A DNA stretch of 64,000 bases from Tubiluchus corallicola (Eukaryota; Priapulida; Priapulimorpha; Priapulimorphida; Tubiluchidae). The DNA lies in the NCBI GenBank assembly GCA_030141605.1, contig JAQGDQ010000016.1:813999-877998 (forward strand). Reading direction: 5' to 3'. Below, in pieces: positions 14,735-26,155 of the stretch. Within the stretch, counting starts at the first letter, position 1. Each line of letters starts with the position of its first letter. Position numbers and translations under genes: made by a program. The notes beneath the pieces were generated by a model. The model ran no database searches. It saw only the letters and a program-made list of their open reading frames with translations, and was not told the origin of the DNA.

Positions 14735-14960
14735 GTGCGCCCCGGTTTTGGGACCGCCTCCCTTGACTGTCTTCTGGAAACCATTCGCTGCCGCGGATCG
14801 ATATGCAGCGGATCACGTGACCAGCGTGTTGAATTTTTCATGGCTACGCCACGGCGCTAATCGGATCTCACTCTTCGCTGATTGGCCGGCTGGTATTTTT
14901 GCGATGCTTGTATCATTTCTATGGGGAGCGTGCGGAAGCCAGTGCTGCTGAAAACAGGGT
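14735..14960 (+). promoter_or_regulatory. GC-rich, CpG-containing candidate promoter of the Cav2 gene
   Basis: Base composition rises sharply against the AT-rich surroundings. Visible elements are an E-box CACGTG at 14814-14819, an inverted CCAAT box (ATTGG) at 14881-14885 and several CpGs. It sits about 130 bp upstream of the first recognised channel exon. A reading frame crosses it (14679-14951), but its translation resembles nothing I know and probably reflects composition. It could instead be, or contain, an upstream exon. No TATA box or clear donor was found. Confidence 0.4.
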
Positions 14961-15093
14961 GTAGAAGTTGCGCTATTTGCGCTGTTGTGTTAGTGGCTTC
15001 ATTCTGATTGCTGAGTGGATAAAAAACATTAGTTGGCTAGTGATGCGCATTTAGGACCAGCCGTGTTTAATGAGTGCTGTATTTTTTCTTCAG

Positions 15094-15282
15094 AATTGCC
15101 ACCTTGCACGCAGACGGGCCAGACATAAGTCCAGGAGATGCTAGTGCGAATGGTCGCCTGAAATCGAAACATTCTGTCATGGGTATACCTGGTTTCGTAA
15201 AACCGTCACGACCGACGTCTCTTTTCATCTTCACGGAGAAGAATCCTATCCGAAAATATGCCCGGATGATCGTCGAGTGGAC
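15094..15282 (+). CDS. Cav2: Cav2 exon 1 of window: cytoplasmic N-terminus up to start of IS1
   Basis: Encodes 62 residues plus two bases of a codon. The end, SLFIFTEKNPIRKYARMIVEW, with one residue fewer on either side than a full-length match needs, is the conserved segment just before helix IS1 of Cav channels (SLF, RKYA and IxEW are the landmarks). The next codon, AC|T, is completed by exon 2 across a U12-type intron, giving W-T-P-F-E-Y. A strong pyrimidine-rich acceptor (TTTTTTCTTCAG) ends at 15093, so an upstream exon with the start codon is likely. If instead transcription starts just upstream, the first in-frame ATG is at 15179, because a TGA lies in frame at 15071. The 3' boundary is secure; the 5' boundary and start are not. 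Confidence 0.85.
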
Positions 15283-15292
15283 ATATCCTTTT
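15283..15292 (+). promoter_or_regulatory. U12-type 5' splice site
   Basis: ATATCCTTTT directly after codon TGG and the two bases AC. The first eight bases equal the U11/U12 snRNP donor consensus for AT-AC introns. Confidence 0.95.
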
Positions 15293-15582
15293 ATAGTGTT
15301 ATTGAAGCTTTGATGATTTAGTTTAATTAGTTTTTTAGTTTAATCTCACCTCACCTTAAACAATTGTCTCGTCTCAAAGAACCACATTGTCTCACGCCAT
15401 TTCACGCCTTTAGTTTTCATTTCACGACAAATAACTGGAATTTCCAACATAACGATACGTGTAAAATTTTGTTTACAATTTATTTACACTATATATTCGA
15501 GTATTTTAAAAGCAAAATGATAAGCCTAAGTGTGAAATTTAAAAATTGTCTTGGAAATTTTTGACTGCATGAAAATTGTTAC

Positions 15583-16105
15583 AGGGGTTTTGGACACAGA
15601 CTATCGCGACATAACATTTTAGACACATAGATTATTTAGGCACAGAACATTTTAGACATACGTCATTTGGACACAAGATATTTTGCACACGTAGATTGTT
15701 TAGACACATGCATTACTTGGACACATAAGACATTTGAACACTTAAGTATTTTGGTAACGCAGATCATTTGGACACAGGTAATCTGGACACAATGTAATTT
15801 GGACACAAGGTCTATTTGGACAAACATTGGACAACGAAAAATAAGCTGCACATATCTTAATGTTTTACTGTTACAGTGTTCATTTCTTGCGTCAAAATGA
15901 CCTATGTGCCCAAATGATTTGTGTGTCCAAAACACTTAATGTCCAAAATACCTGGTGTCTGATTATCCTAAGTGACTAAATACTTATATTAACAATAATG
16001 CCCAAATGGCTATGTGTCAAAATGACGTATGTATCCAAATCGCCTTGTGTCCAAATGTTTCGTGGTGAAGCATCCTGTGTCCAAATATCTGTGCCGAAAT
16101 GACCT
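15583..16105. repeat. fold-back element of oppositely oriented degenerate tandem repeats
   Basis: The left half (15583-15828) holds about 13 spaced copies of a TTTGGACACA-like word every 15-18 bp. The right half (15895-16105) holds about 10 copies of its reverse complement, TGTGTCCAAA. Roughly 65 bp between them lack the word. The arrangement would fold into a long imperfect hairpin. The 77- and 90-residue reading frames rich in W-T-H or C-V-Q are translations of the repeat. No transposase or clear target duplication is seen. Confidence 0.8.
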
Positions 16106-16196
16106 ATGAAAATAATATTTGTAAACACTGTGGTGTATTTGCTTTATTCCACCCAGAATTTAGTTATTGTTTACACCATATCTTGCCTTTGTCTGA

Positions 16197-16402
<206 letters not shown>

Positions 16403-17700
16403 CATTTTTATTTTCACATATGAATTTTATTTTACTACATTTGTCTTCATTTCATTTCACCTACCTTTTTGCACGCTCTTTTGCTTACTTACAAAGTGTG
16501 CAAACAAATCGGCCAATAAAATCACTAAGTCTACCACAAGCCGCTTTCCTTTAATACTTCACTATTCTATCCTACCGCAATTTTACGCAAAACTAAAAGC
16601 TGCTTTGGTCGTGAGTAAATGGAGCTATTTTCTTGAAAAGAGAGGAATCAAAAACATGGCGTGTTTTAGGTTTTTTCGCAATGATGGATTAAGTAGTAAG
16701 TTATAATGCGGCATTGTGCGCGTTTGTTATTCAAACAGTTTAAGTTTGTATGCATTGTAAACTGATGATTGATTTGTAGTCTTGTCGCTATATGAAGCCA
16801 GAGCATGTGCGACAATTTATGTTCAATAACGTCTGTCAAAGCTCGAAGCTTCTGCAACATAATTCCCAAATATGTCATTATATGTGAATATTACACGAAA
16901 TAGAGGGATTACAAAACGAATGAAGGTGTAATGTGGTGCATGCCGTGTTTTGGATGTAGAGAGTCTGTGCAGTAACTCTTGATTTATTCTTTTAGTTGAC
17001 AGAGTAAACTAAGCGAACATTTTTTGTAAAACTTTACCAGAGTAGTTACAATTAAATAAGTATGTTGCATACTAGTCAGCGTCTTAATACAGATTTTCAA
17101 CATGTGTCTATTTTGCTCCATTAATTAGTTAAATGAGGACGGGGCGCCATGATCGCCAGCTGATAGTAGACCTATTTGATTTTCTGAGTCGTTTTGAAAT
17201 TGATCTAAGAAACAATGTCATTTCGATATCAGATATATTATAATGGTGAAACAATGGAGAAAATAATGCAGACATAGTGCCTGGAAAGGTTAGAAATAGT
17301 CAAATTTGCAAGTTTCTCCAAGCCAAAAACTTCAACAAAACGTGTCGCTGGATCAAATCCCTGGAATAATTGACAAATCGAGGCTTAACGTACATGCACT
17401 CTTCTTGTTTTTTTTGCCGGTTTATTGTAGCCGCTGTCAAGAAGAGTTTATGAGGCTGGGCCGGGTAAACAAGGCTTAACCCACGTTGCCGATCTGTAAC
17501 ACCTTGCGGTAGCTGTAATCTTTGGAAGCTCCACAAATACCCGGTAACAGAGATGTAGTAAACACAAAGCAATGATGATTAAACTATCTGAGGCTTCTGT
17601 CATCTATTTATATCAACTTCATGAGGAAGGTGAAGAGGCTGAAGTCCTTTGTGTAAACCAATTACGTTAACAATTTACACAAGATAGGATATTAAAATTT

Positions 17701-17960
17701 CATTCATTCACTCTGTCACCATCTCAGTCATTCATTCATTCATTCTTTCTTTCTTTCTTTCTTTCTTCCTTCCTTCCTTCCTTTCTTTCTTTCATTCTTT
17801 TTTGCTTTCTTTCTTTCTTTATTTGTTTTTTCATTCATTTACTCAATTATTCATTCATTCATAAAACATACATTCATTCAGTCGTTTATTCATTCATGCA
17901 TTCGTTCGTTCGTCTGTCCATTTGTTCATTCATTTATTTATTCACTTCTTTCTTGATTTA
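17701..17960 (+). repeat. degenerate ATTC / TTTC / TTCC tetranucleotide tract
   Basis: Blocks of CATT, CTTT and CCTT units follow one another, giving a long pyrimidine-rich strand. It is simple-sequence DNA with successive unit changes. Confidence 0.85.
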
Positions 17961-18235
17961 TGAACAATCACAAGTTCAATATTGTGTTCTATATTTTACT
18001 GGTCACGCAGTTCGCTTCAGCTCTGTGCTTTTTGAAGCGTGTTGGTCCCATATTGCATATTTATTATTTAATTTCTCTTTTTTTTCTATTTTACTTTTAC
18101 TAATGGGACATTTTTATTTCTCTTTATTAATAAATGTTCAATAGAATAAATGCAAGGAATTCTCATCACTGAATGATCAACTGACCACTTCGTTCACCTG
18201 ATTTCATTCGTTCACCGGACAAACTTGCCTAGCTG

Positions 18236-18450
18236 TCTGTTTGTTCGTTCGTTTGTTTGCTTGTTTCCTAGTTCTTTTATTTGTTTGCTTGCTTGCTTGT
18301 TTGTCTGTGTGTTTCTCTGTAGTTTATTTGTTTGTTTGTTTGCATGTTCGGTTGTTTGCTTACTTTTTGTTTGTTTATTCGTACGTACGTTCGTTTATTC
18401 GTTCGTACGTTCGTCCGTCCGTCCGTCCGTCCGTTTGTTCGTTCGTTTCA
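18236..18450 (+). repeat. degenerate GTTT / GTTC / GTCC tetranucleotide tract
   Basis: Successive GTTT, GTTC, GTAC and GTCC units, ending in six GTCC units near 18412-18431. The Phe/Val/Cys-rich reading frames here are shadows of the repeat. Confidence 0.85.
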
Positions 18451-18893
18451 AAAGTTTTTTTTAATTGTACAGGTTTCCGTTTTGTGCCCCTACTGCAAAA
18501 CTGTTTTATGAAGTGTCTTACCAGCTTGCAACTATTGTGCATTTGCAAAATTTGCATATCACACAGTTGACTGAAAAAGCAAGTAAATCTTGGTAAATTA
18601 TGATTTTAACTTTCACGCTCACGTTTATTTACCACCAAGCAGTTATCATTTGAGAATTGTTTGATTCTGTCTGCATCAGTTCAATGAATATTCAGCACGA
18701 GTAACATGCGAGTAACATGGCGCAAGATGGCTTCATTCATTGTAATGCCTGATTGAAGACAGGCTGTAGATGAAGCGCTGATTACAGAAGGAGTGGAAAA
18801 TTGCCATAAAATTGAGTTCAGATTCCAATATTTGATTGCGATCTTTAAATCGATTGTGGGATGCTGTAGTCTATAAAGTCTCTGTTATTGCCC

Positions 18894-18897
<4 letters not shown>

Positions 18898-18956
<59 letters not shown>

Positions 18957-19162
18957 CCAGTTGTCGTATTTTCTTCAACGTTTCTAAAACCTTTTAGCAA
19001 GAGTAATGGTGAAGAACCAAGAGTAATGGTGGAGAACTCTTTTCGCTGAACTTATAAAAATGCTATTTTAGAACAATTAATTTTGAGGAAAGATATTCTG
19101 TGAGAAAAGTGATGACAACGTGTCTTGCTCGGCACATGCCAATATCTCCGAACTTGACTTTT
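18898..19162 (+). mobile_element. dispersed repeat family B, copy 1, with (CT)n head
   Basis: A (CT)n run (to about 18951) is followed by about 210 bp that recur almost word for word at 60961-61155. Both copies have the microsatellite in the same place, then CCATGCCAGTTGTCG, and end at GAACTTGACTTT. This copy has an extra internal duplication of a GAGTAATGGTG word. Two copies with matching ends and unrelated flanks indicate a mobile, non-autonomous sequence; its class is unknown. Confidence 0.8.
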
Positions 19163-19856
19163 CCGACTTTTGGCGTCACCAGCCCCTGGGGTTAACGTCG
19201 TGTAAAATTCATTAAACATGCAAGAAGCATTCTCAATTTAATTCGTTTGCTGACATCGCAGACTCGCTCTTAAAACGCAGTGTCACCTTGATACATTACC
19301 ACCGGCGTGTTGGTACAGCGTTTGAGTAATGCTATAAGTGACTACAAGCCTTCAGGTTTATTAGAAAAATTCTACACTCAGCATTAACCCTAAGCACTGG
19401 ATGAATATCATGACGCATCATCATGCATCATGCATGCCTGTTTGTACATTAGAAAATGTAATAATGTCACTAGTAGCCGTTGACTCGTAACGAAATGTTC
19501 GTTTCAGAACAATGCGTAACAACTACTAACAGAGTTGTTGTCGTCACCACAGCTGTCGTCATTTTCATTATCGCCATCTTCGTCAACGTCGTCATCATTA
19601 AGTTTGCATAGTCGCTGTGATTATCATTAACGAAGCAAGGTGGTATGCATCTTTTCACATTTTCTGTCTTTCAATCTTAACATTAAGATTTTAATAATTA
19701 ATTAATCACTCACGGAAATGTCTGGCTCAAAATTAACCAAAATGAAAAACTGATCTGTTTAGTATAATAACTCTAGTGTGAGCGATCTAACTTTAAAAAT
19801 GCGGAATTTGGTTGGCCAGCTGTCAGGGCGAATTTTGGACTGTGTTGATCACCGGG

Positions 19857-19960
19857 AATGCTGTGGCCTAGGGTTCTAAGGCGTCTGTCTTGTATGCTTG
19901 TTTCAAATCCATGCTGCATTCCAACTTTTTCCACATTTCTTGTCGTAAAGTTTAATATCA
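19857..19960 (+). mobile_element. tRNA-derived SINE fragment
   Basis: A polymerase III A-box-like TGGCCTAGGGTTCTAAGG near 19864 is followed at tRNA-like spacing by a B-box-like GTTTCAAATCC at 19900-19910. The stretch reads like a decayed tRNA gene (GGCGTCTGTCTTG between the boxes). No acceptor-stem pairing or CCA end was seen, so I call a SINE head, not a functional tRNA. Confidence 0.5.
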
Positions 19961-21112
19961 AAATTTAATTAATTGTTGGATTGTACCAGTTGTGTCAGTT
20001 GTTGTCGTCACTGATGTTGTCATCTTCGCCATTGTTGTCGTCATTCAATTCTCTTATGTAATCAAACATTCTCCATCTACGCCTGTTGCATAAAATGAAT
20101 TTCATGCGAAAGAGTTATATTTGCTTGGTCACAAGATTGTGTTTCGCAGAAGTAATTTCCTGCCGCGACACAGTATCCGGTCTCATAAACTTCTAAACAG
20201 AGGCAATTGAGTTTGAGTTCCCTTACATGGCTTCATGTAGAAAAGCTTAATGTAAAGTCACTCAAATGTGGAAAGCATTCGTCGTTATTCCTGCAACTAT
20301 AGCAACACTAAAAGTTCTAGCTAAATGTCACTGAGCTACTAATAATTTGTGAAAGCAATCATCAAATTAATGCTCGCAGAACTAATAACAGAAAACTGAA
20401 ACTAATAGTGGGGAGAAATTAAAAGCCTTCCTCTTCTTCCTGCTGAGTTTTTTATACTCGTCTATAAAGTTTTTATAGATGTCGCTACCAGCGTTTTCAA
20501 CACTTTCTAATCAATACATTTGTCGCCAAACATAGCGCTCCCTTAACACCCAAATATTGCAAAGCCACAAGGGTTTTGAGTCGTAATTAGAACTGGAAAC
20601 GGAAGCCAAATATACAATTTGAGTATAGCGTGTCCTGAGAAATGCGTATTTCTGCCGTAAATATAATTATAATCTCAAAGCTCATACACTGCGCGCAACC
20701 TTGTTCTATGAACCACACCGGTAATAAATAATGAACAGGATGATATGAGTATAGCGTACTTAGCTAAATGAAGCCGAAGTATCATGCCAGTATTTTTAGA
20801 TTAAGGTCCACTGAATAAGGTCCATTTTCGACCAACACTCAGTAGCCTACTGTCAATATTTTCTGATTGTGATAGTATCTAAGCGTAGCTAGTATCAAGA
20901 ATAATTCTCTGAGATGAGACACTAAACTGACAAAAGCAAAAGTAGAAAGCAGACTCAGTACGACCCCGGTCGTCGTATGGACTGCCCGGCCTAAATTCGT
21001 TGGTTATTATTAAAATTAGATTTTGGGACAGATTACATAACAGGCCACTATAGTTTACAAGCAAGTTATATGCCGGTGTCTGAATTTACGTAAGCCGCTT
21101 AAGCCGAAATAT

Positions 21113-21240
21113 CGCTCTCTTTCTCTCTCTCCCGCTCTCTCTCTCTCACTCTCATCCCCTCTTTCTCTCCCTCTCTCTCTCACACACTCTCTCTCCCCCT
21201 CTCTCTCTCTCCGCTTCCTCCCTCCCCCTTTCTCTCTCAC
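21113..21240 (+). repeat. CT-rich degenerate microsatellite
   Basis: Imperfect CT and CCCT units over about 125 bp. The Arg/Glu-rich reading frame on the minus strand is a shadow. Confidence 0.85.
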
Positions 21241-21589
21241 GCTATCCGCAAATCGTCTGATAACCTATCGATGTCATGGATTCACGCACCAGAGCAAGAG
21301 ATATTGACAGAGCATTTTAAGTAATTAGATGGGTATGGCTGATTATTGATTCTCCTTCGACCCAAGCTGGTAAAGCTGCTTATGTAGGCGGGTTACATCA
21401 AAATTAATTACGTCCATATCGTGATTTATCAGTTGATACATGTGTTATCTGGAATGAAATGATATTGTGCAAGCAACATAGATTATTTTATTCTTTCTAT
21501 CCTTTTCCTTAAAACTAGTTTTCCTTCTTGGTTTTGGCTTTCCTGAAGTGGAACAGTCTTTGGTATGATCTCGTACTATGAGTTGATAC

Positions 21590-21720
21590 AATGTAGCCTG
21601 AAAAGCCGAGTGCCATTGTGATGCAGTGATTGGCATAGTTGCTCGGAATGCAGAAAATGTTGGGTTCGAGCCCCAGTGGATGTGCAAAATTTTTCAGACG
21701 TTTTAATTTAGTATTGCTTT
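21590..21720 (+). mobile_element. tRNA-derived SINE
   Basis: An A-box TGGCATAGTTG (21631-21641) and a perfect B-box core GGTTCGAGCCC (21663-21673) have tRNA-like spacing. They are followed by CAGTGGATGTGC and a TTTTTCAGACG segment, a layout common to tRNA-headed SINEs in many animals. The A and B boxes would form an internal polymerase III promoter. The 3' end is not defined. Confidence 0.6.
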
Positions 21721-22168
21721 CGTGTATTTATAGTATTTCGTGAACAAACGAAGCAGTTCCAATAAAAATTTAGTATGTGAAGTATCCAATGTAAGCATGC
21801 CATAATTTTCTCTTAATGGCAGTATTTTCTCTCAAATTGCATAACTCTTTTTACACCTAACCTGCAGTTTATGCAGACCAAAGATAAAAGGTCTATAAAT
21901 GTTATAAGGTAAAAATCGTAGCCTATATTATCATCGCCGTGTAACGACTCGTGCAGTGACATGTGCCTTGTATGTGCAATTTTTGTTGTAGCGATTTTAA
22001 AAGGAAAGAAAGAGGAGTTTTAAAGTAAGTCTCAACTAACTTACCATACAAAATTACATCACTTAGCTTTACGATTACTTGTTTGAAAGTCATCTGCAAT
22101 TGGAAAAGCAAATTTCTAATACATGTACCTGCTCGCGCCAACTGCTATAGCGTCACTGTTTCACATCC

Positions 22169-23290
22169 CAGCAGCAGCAACAGTAGTAGTAATCTTTATT
22201 TGCTATAAAAGAATTGCATAAAAATACAGCACAACTTTACTCAGTGTAGTTGTTTTAAACACATAACATTGCTGAAGGCAAAAGCACCCAGTGCAAATTG
22301 ATTAAGAATAATAAAAACGTCAGTTTCTAAAAACTACACTTGCAAGGAGCCTATAAAATTTCAAGTTATGCTAAAAGTATATACAATATATACAAAGTAT
22401 TACAAACTATGACAGATACAAAGTACTCTGGAAAGTAGTACAAAGAACTATTGCTACAAGGTACATTACAATTACTAATACAATGCGAAATCAGAATACA
22501 AATATTAATTACAAGTTACACAATTACGGAATACACAAACTACTTAAATACAATAACTAGACATTTAACCGAAAATTAACAAAAACAAAACGTTGTATTG
22601 GAGATATATATGTTTGAAATAGAGTTATATTTTTTTAGAGTAAACGCATGATTAACTGAATTTTTTACTTGTTAGCAAATTTAAATAAATATAAGGAAGT
22701 TTTTTGGTGGCGCGTATAAGATGTGTCTGCGTGAGCGTAGTTGTTATATATAGCATACGATGGCCGAGTATATCTGGTTAGTAAGTGATTTTTAAGTTTA
22801 TTTTTAAATTCTTTTTTTTGCTAGATTATTCCACAGATATATTGCTAGTTTAGAAATTGAGTAGCTACCATATTTGTTAGTTGTACGGATTTATTTTAAT
22901 TATAGGTTCTATCGTTTAACTGCCTGTCATGTAATAGCAAAAACTTATTGTTAGTGAAGGGGATATTAATGCCTTTAATATACTTGTAAAGGAGTAGTAG
23001 TGTGTGTGTGTGTGTGTGTGTGTTAGTCTCTGCGTGCTTCTTGAATCGGTGTTTTCGTTCGTGACCTGAAATTTGTTGCTGATTGTGTTCGACTTTTAGA
23101 AGTTTTGTGGGAATAGCCAGAAATTAAACGTAATGCATAATTCTGCAGTAAATTTAATTTTAAAAAGTCTTCATGTTTAATACGATGGAATAACACTTCC
23201 CAGTGCGCTCCAAAAAAACTCACAGATTCACCAAAATATATATTATTATTCTTATTGGCAAGATAAAGTAATTTATACTTGTCCTTAGTT
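22169..23290 (-). mobile_element. LINE 3' end, minus strand, decayed
   Basis: On the minus strand a 67-residue fragment (23223-23023) carries LLQNYALRLISGY, the Q-x-x-A-x-R-x-I signature seen after the polymerase domain of non-LTR retrotransposons. Downstream are broken frames with an FKNKLKNHLL-like word, then an AT-rich 3' UTR with TTGTATATATTGTATATAC, ending in CAAATAAAGATTACTACTAC and a TAC/TGC triplet tail at 22193-22169. A (GT)n microsatellite interrupts it at 22997-23022. The element is 5'-truncated and non-functional. Confidence 0.6.
22997..23022 (+). repeat. (GT)n microsatellite
   Basis: Thirteen or so GT units inside the decayed LINE 3' region. Confidence 0.9.
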
Positions 23291-24716
23291 AGTGGAGTGT
23301 ATGCTGTGAATGCTATGATTATATTTTTGTACTTTACGCAACGTTATCAAAGATTTGTTTCAAACGACTAAAATGGCTGCGCCTGTCGGTCATCGCGGGA
23401 GTTTACAAGTTTTATACAGCTTTGCTGCTAATACAAGCCCTGTGGGCGATAAGATAGTATGTAGGTGATTTCAAAATTTCAAACAATTTTTTATCTTTAT
23501 GTAAGAATTCTGTTTCCTTATCCCTTTTGAATGAGAAACCATCATTAATGTACTTTTATTTGCATTTTACTTCAAAACTTTAATTAGAATTTGTGCTTTA
23601 ATGTTGCCATTTCTTATTGGACTATACGTTCTCTGAGTTCTTGCAACATAAGCTTTTAAAAAACTGACATAATATTAGATCTGTCAGCAAAACTTGTTAC
23701 ATTCAACGAAATTGAACTTGAATTACAACTTGAATTAAAGCTCGATTCTGCCGTAAATGCTTATCAAACATTTATAGTTGCAAACGAAAACTGCAGACTT
23801 TTGTAATTACATCGATGAAAACTTGATTAGTTCAGACTTTCTGTTGTCATTTCGTAAGAGGAAAGTGAAAGACGAGGGTAATTAAATGGTCAGAAATTAC
23901 CTAGTAAATAAAATATAACCTGATTGTTTGCGAGAAATCACTCAGCCTCAGTAAAAACCGAACTAAAAACTAAAAAAAGGAAGAATAATGAAAGGGATTT
24001 TCTATGAATTATTTGGCTAATAAGCTTGAAAATGACTATTTTCATAACAAAAAAAAACAAAGAAAGCCAGTATTAAACCTACTATTTTTTTCCAATAAAA
24101 AGAAAGTCGCGACATCTTTTTAAAAAGTATGGATCACTTTTTTAACTGTAAAATTATCTGTCCGTTTAATATTGTGAATAAAATTGGACTAATGAAAACA
24201 TTTATAGGATTAATTTTTTTAGAACGTGGGGTGCTTATAACTCACTGTCTTGTATCCAATTTTCATTCACTGTTTATGCTTCGCTCTTTCAACATAATTT
24301 TACCCAATTTATTCGCAATTACATCATACGCTGAAACTACAGTATTTAAAAATAAGAATATAAAAAATTGGAATACTACAGTACAGTTACACTACAGTAT
24401 ACAGATAGTACAATCTTTATTACTACATATAGTAAATAGCATACAACAAAGTATTTCCACTACAGAACTGACTGTTTTGCAAAGAAAATGTGTGTTAAGT
24501 TTGACATACCGTCGTTTGACACTATAATTCAAAAATGTGTTTATTTACTAAAAAATAGGCTGTTTGCAAGTTGTAATCCTCTTGTGCTGAGCATGAGGGA
24601 TATAGGTTCCATTCAAATTTTATATGTGTCAAATAGGCCAATATGACTTTTAGGATAACTTTTTGCTGATATTTTCTTGTATATATGTATATTTCTAGTA
24701 CAACATTTAAATATCT

Positions 24717-24717
<1 letters not shown>

Positions 24718-24764
<47 letters not shown>
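24718..24764. repeat. (TA)n microsatellite
   Basis: About 22 pure TA units in very AT-rich intron sequence. Confidence 0.95.
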
Positions 24765-24765
<1 letters not shown>

Positions 24766-25071
24766 TAATATATCTTTTACTTTTCAATTTTTTAACTACT
24801 GTTTTATTATAACTAAAAAAAATAGCAAAGCAAGTTAAAGAACACATGCGTGCAAAAACACAATAAAAGCACTGTTGCATATATGTACAGGCTAAAGTTA
24901 AAAATGCAAATTTTGCTTAAATGTATAATCTAATTTTAAGCCTTTTATGTATACTTACTACGTGGACAGCTTTTTGTAATTGATGTTCTGTAACACTTAC
25001 ATAAAATCAGCTTAAAAACGATGTTTTAGATAGATTTTCGCTGAGCTATACTAATAGCACTACTTAAGATA

Positions 25072-25300
25072 ATCTAAGATAAGATAAGATAAAATTTATT
25101 CTGCCTTGCGGTAATTGTTCGTTTCTATGTTCATTTGACTCAGCATTGAACTTTATCAGCGTATTCAGCTCATTTTGAATATTTTTTAAATCAGCACGGT
25201 TACCATTTTTATTGGTTTTTTGCTTGGATCTTATCCTTAATATTTCTATTTATCCACAGACTACTATTCGTGAAAATCTTGATTGTGTTTTACATCTAAT
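25072..25300 (-). mobile_element. possible LINE 3' tail (AATAAA plus TTATC repeats)
   Basis: Read on the minus strand, GGCAGAATAAATTTTATC is followed by repeated TTATC units. An AATAAA close to a short pentamer tail is the usual 3' end of CR1/L2-like LINEs. No coding remnant was recognised upstream, so this rests on the tail only. Confidence 0.3.
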
Positions 25301-25864
25301 TATCGCGTTGAACGCATTCTGAGGAAATTTAATATAATCCGAGACATGTACTTGTTTATGGTCAGGCTCATTCTGTAATAACACATCCCATCGTGGACAT
25401 CTTCAGAGCTTCTACAGTTGCATCATCCTAACTGGACATGTTTATCGGATATGGCTTGCTTGATTTCAATTTTAGTTTATATACGAATAATAAAGAAACG
25501 TCATGATCCGATTTATCGGGCACCTTTTTTCCATATTTGCAACTGTTCTTGATATAAAGATATTAATGTAACAAAGATCAATAGTGGCACTTGACCTGAC
25601 ATTAATCAGCAATTTAAACAAATTTTTAAACAAAAATCTAATCAGCAAATTCTCTTCCACGCATGTTCTCAAAAAACTGAATAGTCATTCTGAAAAAAGT
25701 TCTACAAAGAATGGACACTGAACAACACGGTTATAGACGCGCTTTGTTCCGCCTGAGCAATACGAATTCGAATATCAGAGTGATAGGATGTGCCCAGGGG
25801 ATAGTTCGATCAACAAGGGGAGGATGGAAACCAGAAAGCTGAGGAAATGGCTGAGAATGGAAAT

Positions 25865-25980
25865 GAGTCGTTTTTTTCAAAAGGATAAATGGCAAATTTC
25901 ACTGAAGCGAAAAGACAGATCTTCCTCTGTCTTTTCGCTTCAATGAAATTTGCCATCTATCCCGCTGAAAAAACCACTCA
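25865..25980. repeat. near-perfect 55-bp inverted repeat with 6-nt loop
   Basis: Arms 25865-25919 and 25926-25980 are reverse complements with only a handful of mismatches, all toward the outer ends. The centre is GACAGA-TCTTCC-TCTGTC, and the inner 30 or so bases of each arm are almost identical (ATGGCAAATTTCA against TGAAATTTGCCAT). The forward 103-residue reading frame through it is a consequence. Confidence 0.92.
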
Positions 25981-26060
25981 CACACTCATACACACACACA
26001 CACACACACACACACCATGCACGCACGCACACACACCACACATACACGTGCACGCACATG

Positions 26061-26110
<50 letters not shown>

Positions 26111-26155
26111 GAGAGAGAGGAAATCAGAGAAAGAGAGAGGAAAGTAGAGAGTGGG
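25981..26155 (+). repeat. compound (CA)n-(TA)n-(GA)n microsatellite
   Basis: CA units with CGCA interruptions, then a short TA run (26098-26110) and GA-rich sequence. It begins immediately at the end of the 55-bp hairpin. Confidence 0.9.

Noticed and set aside
24129-24527. 132-residue plus-strand frame
   Set aside because: Very AT-rich, residue composition as expected from noncoding AT DNA, no motif.
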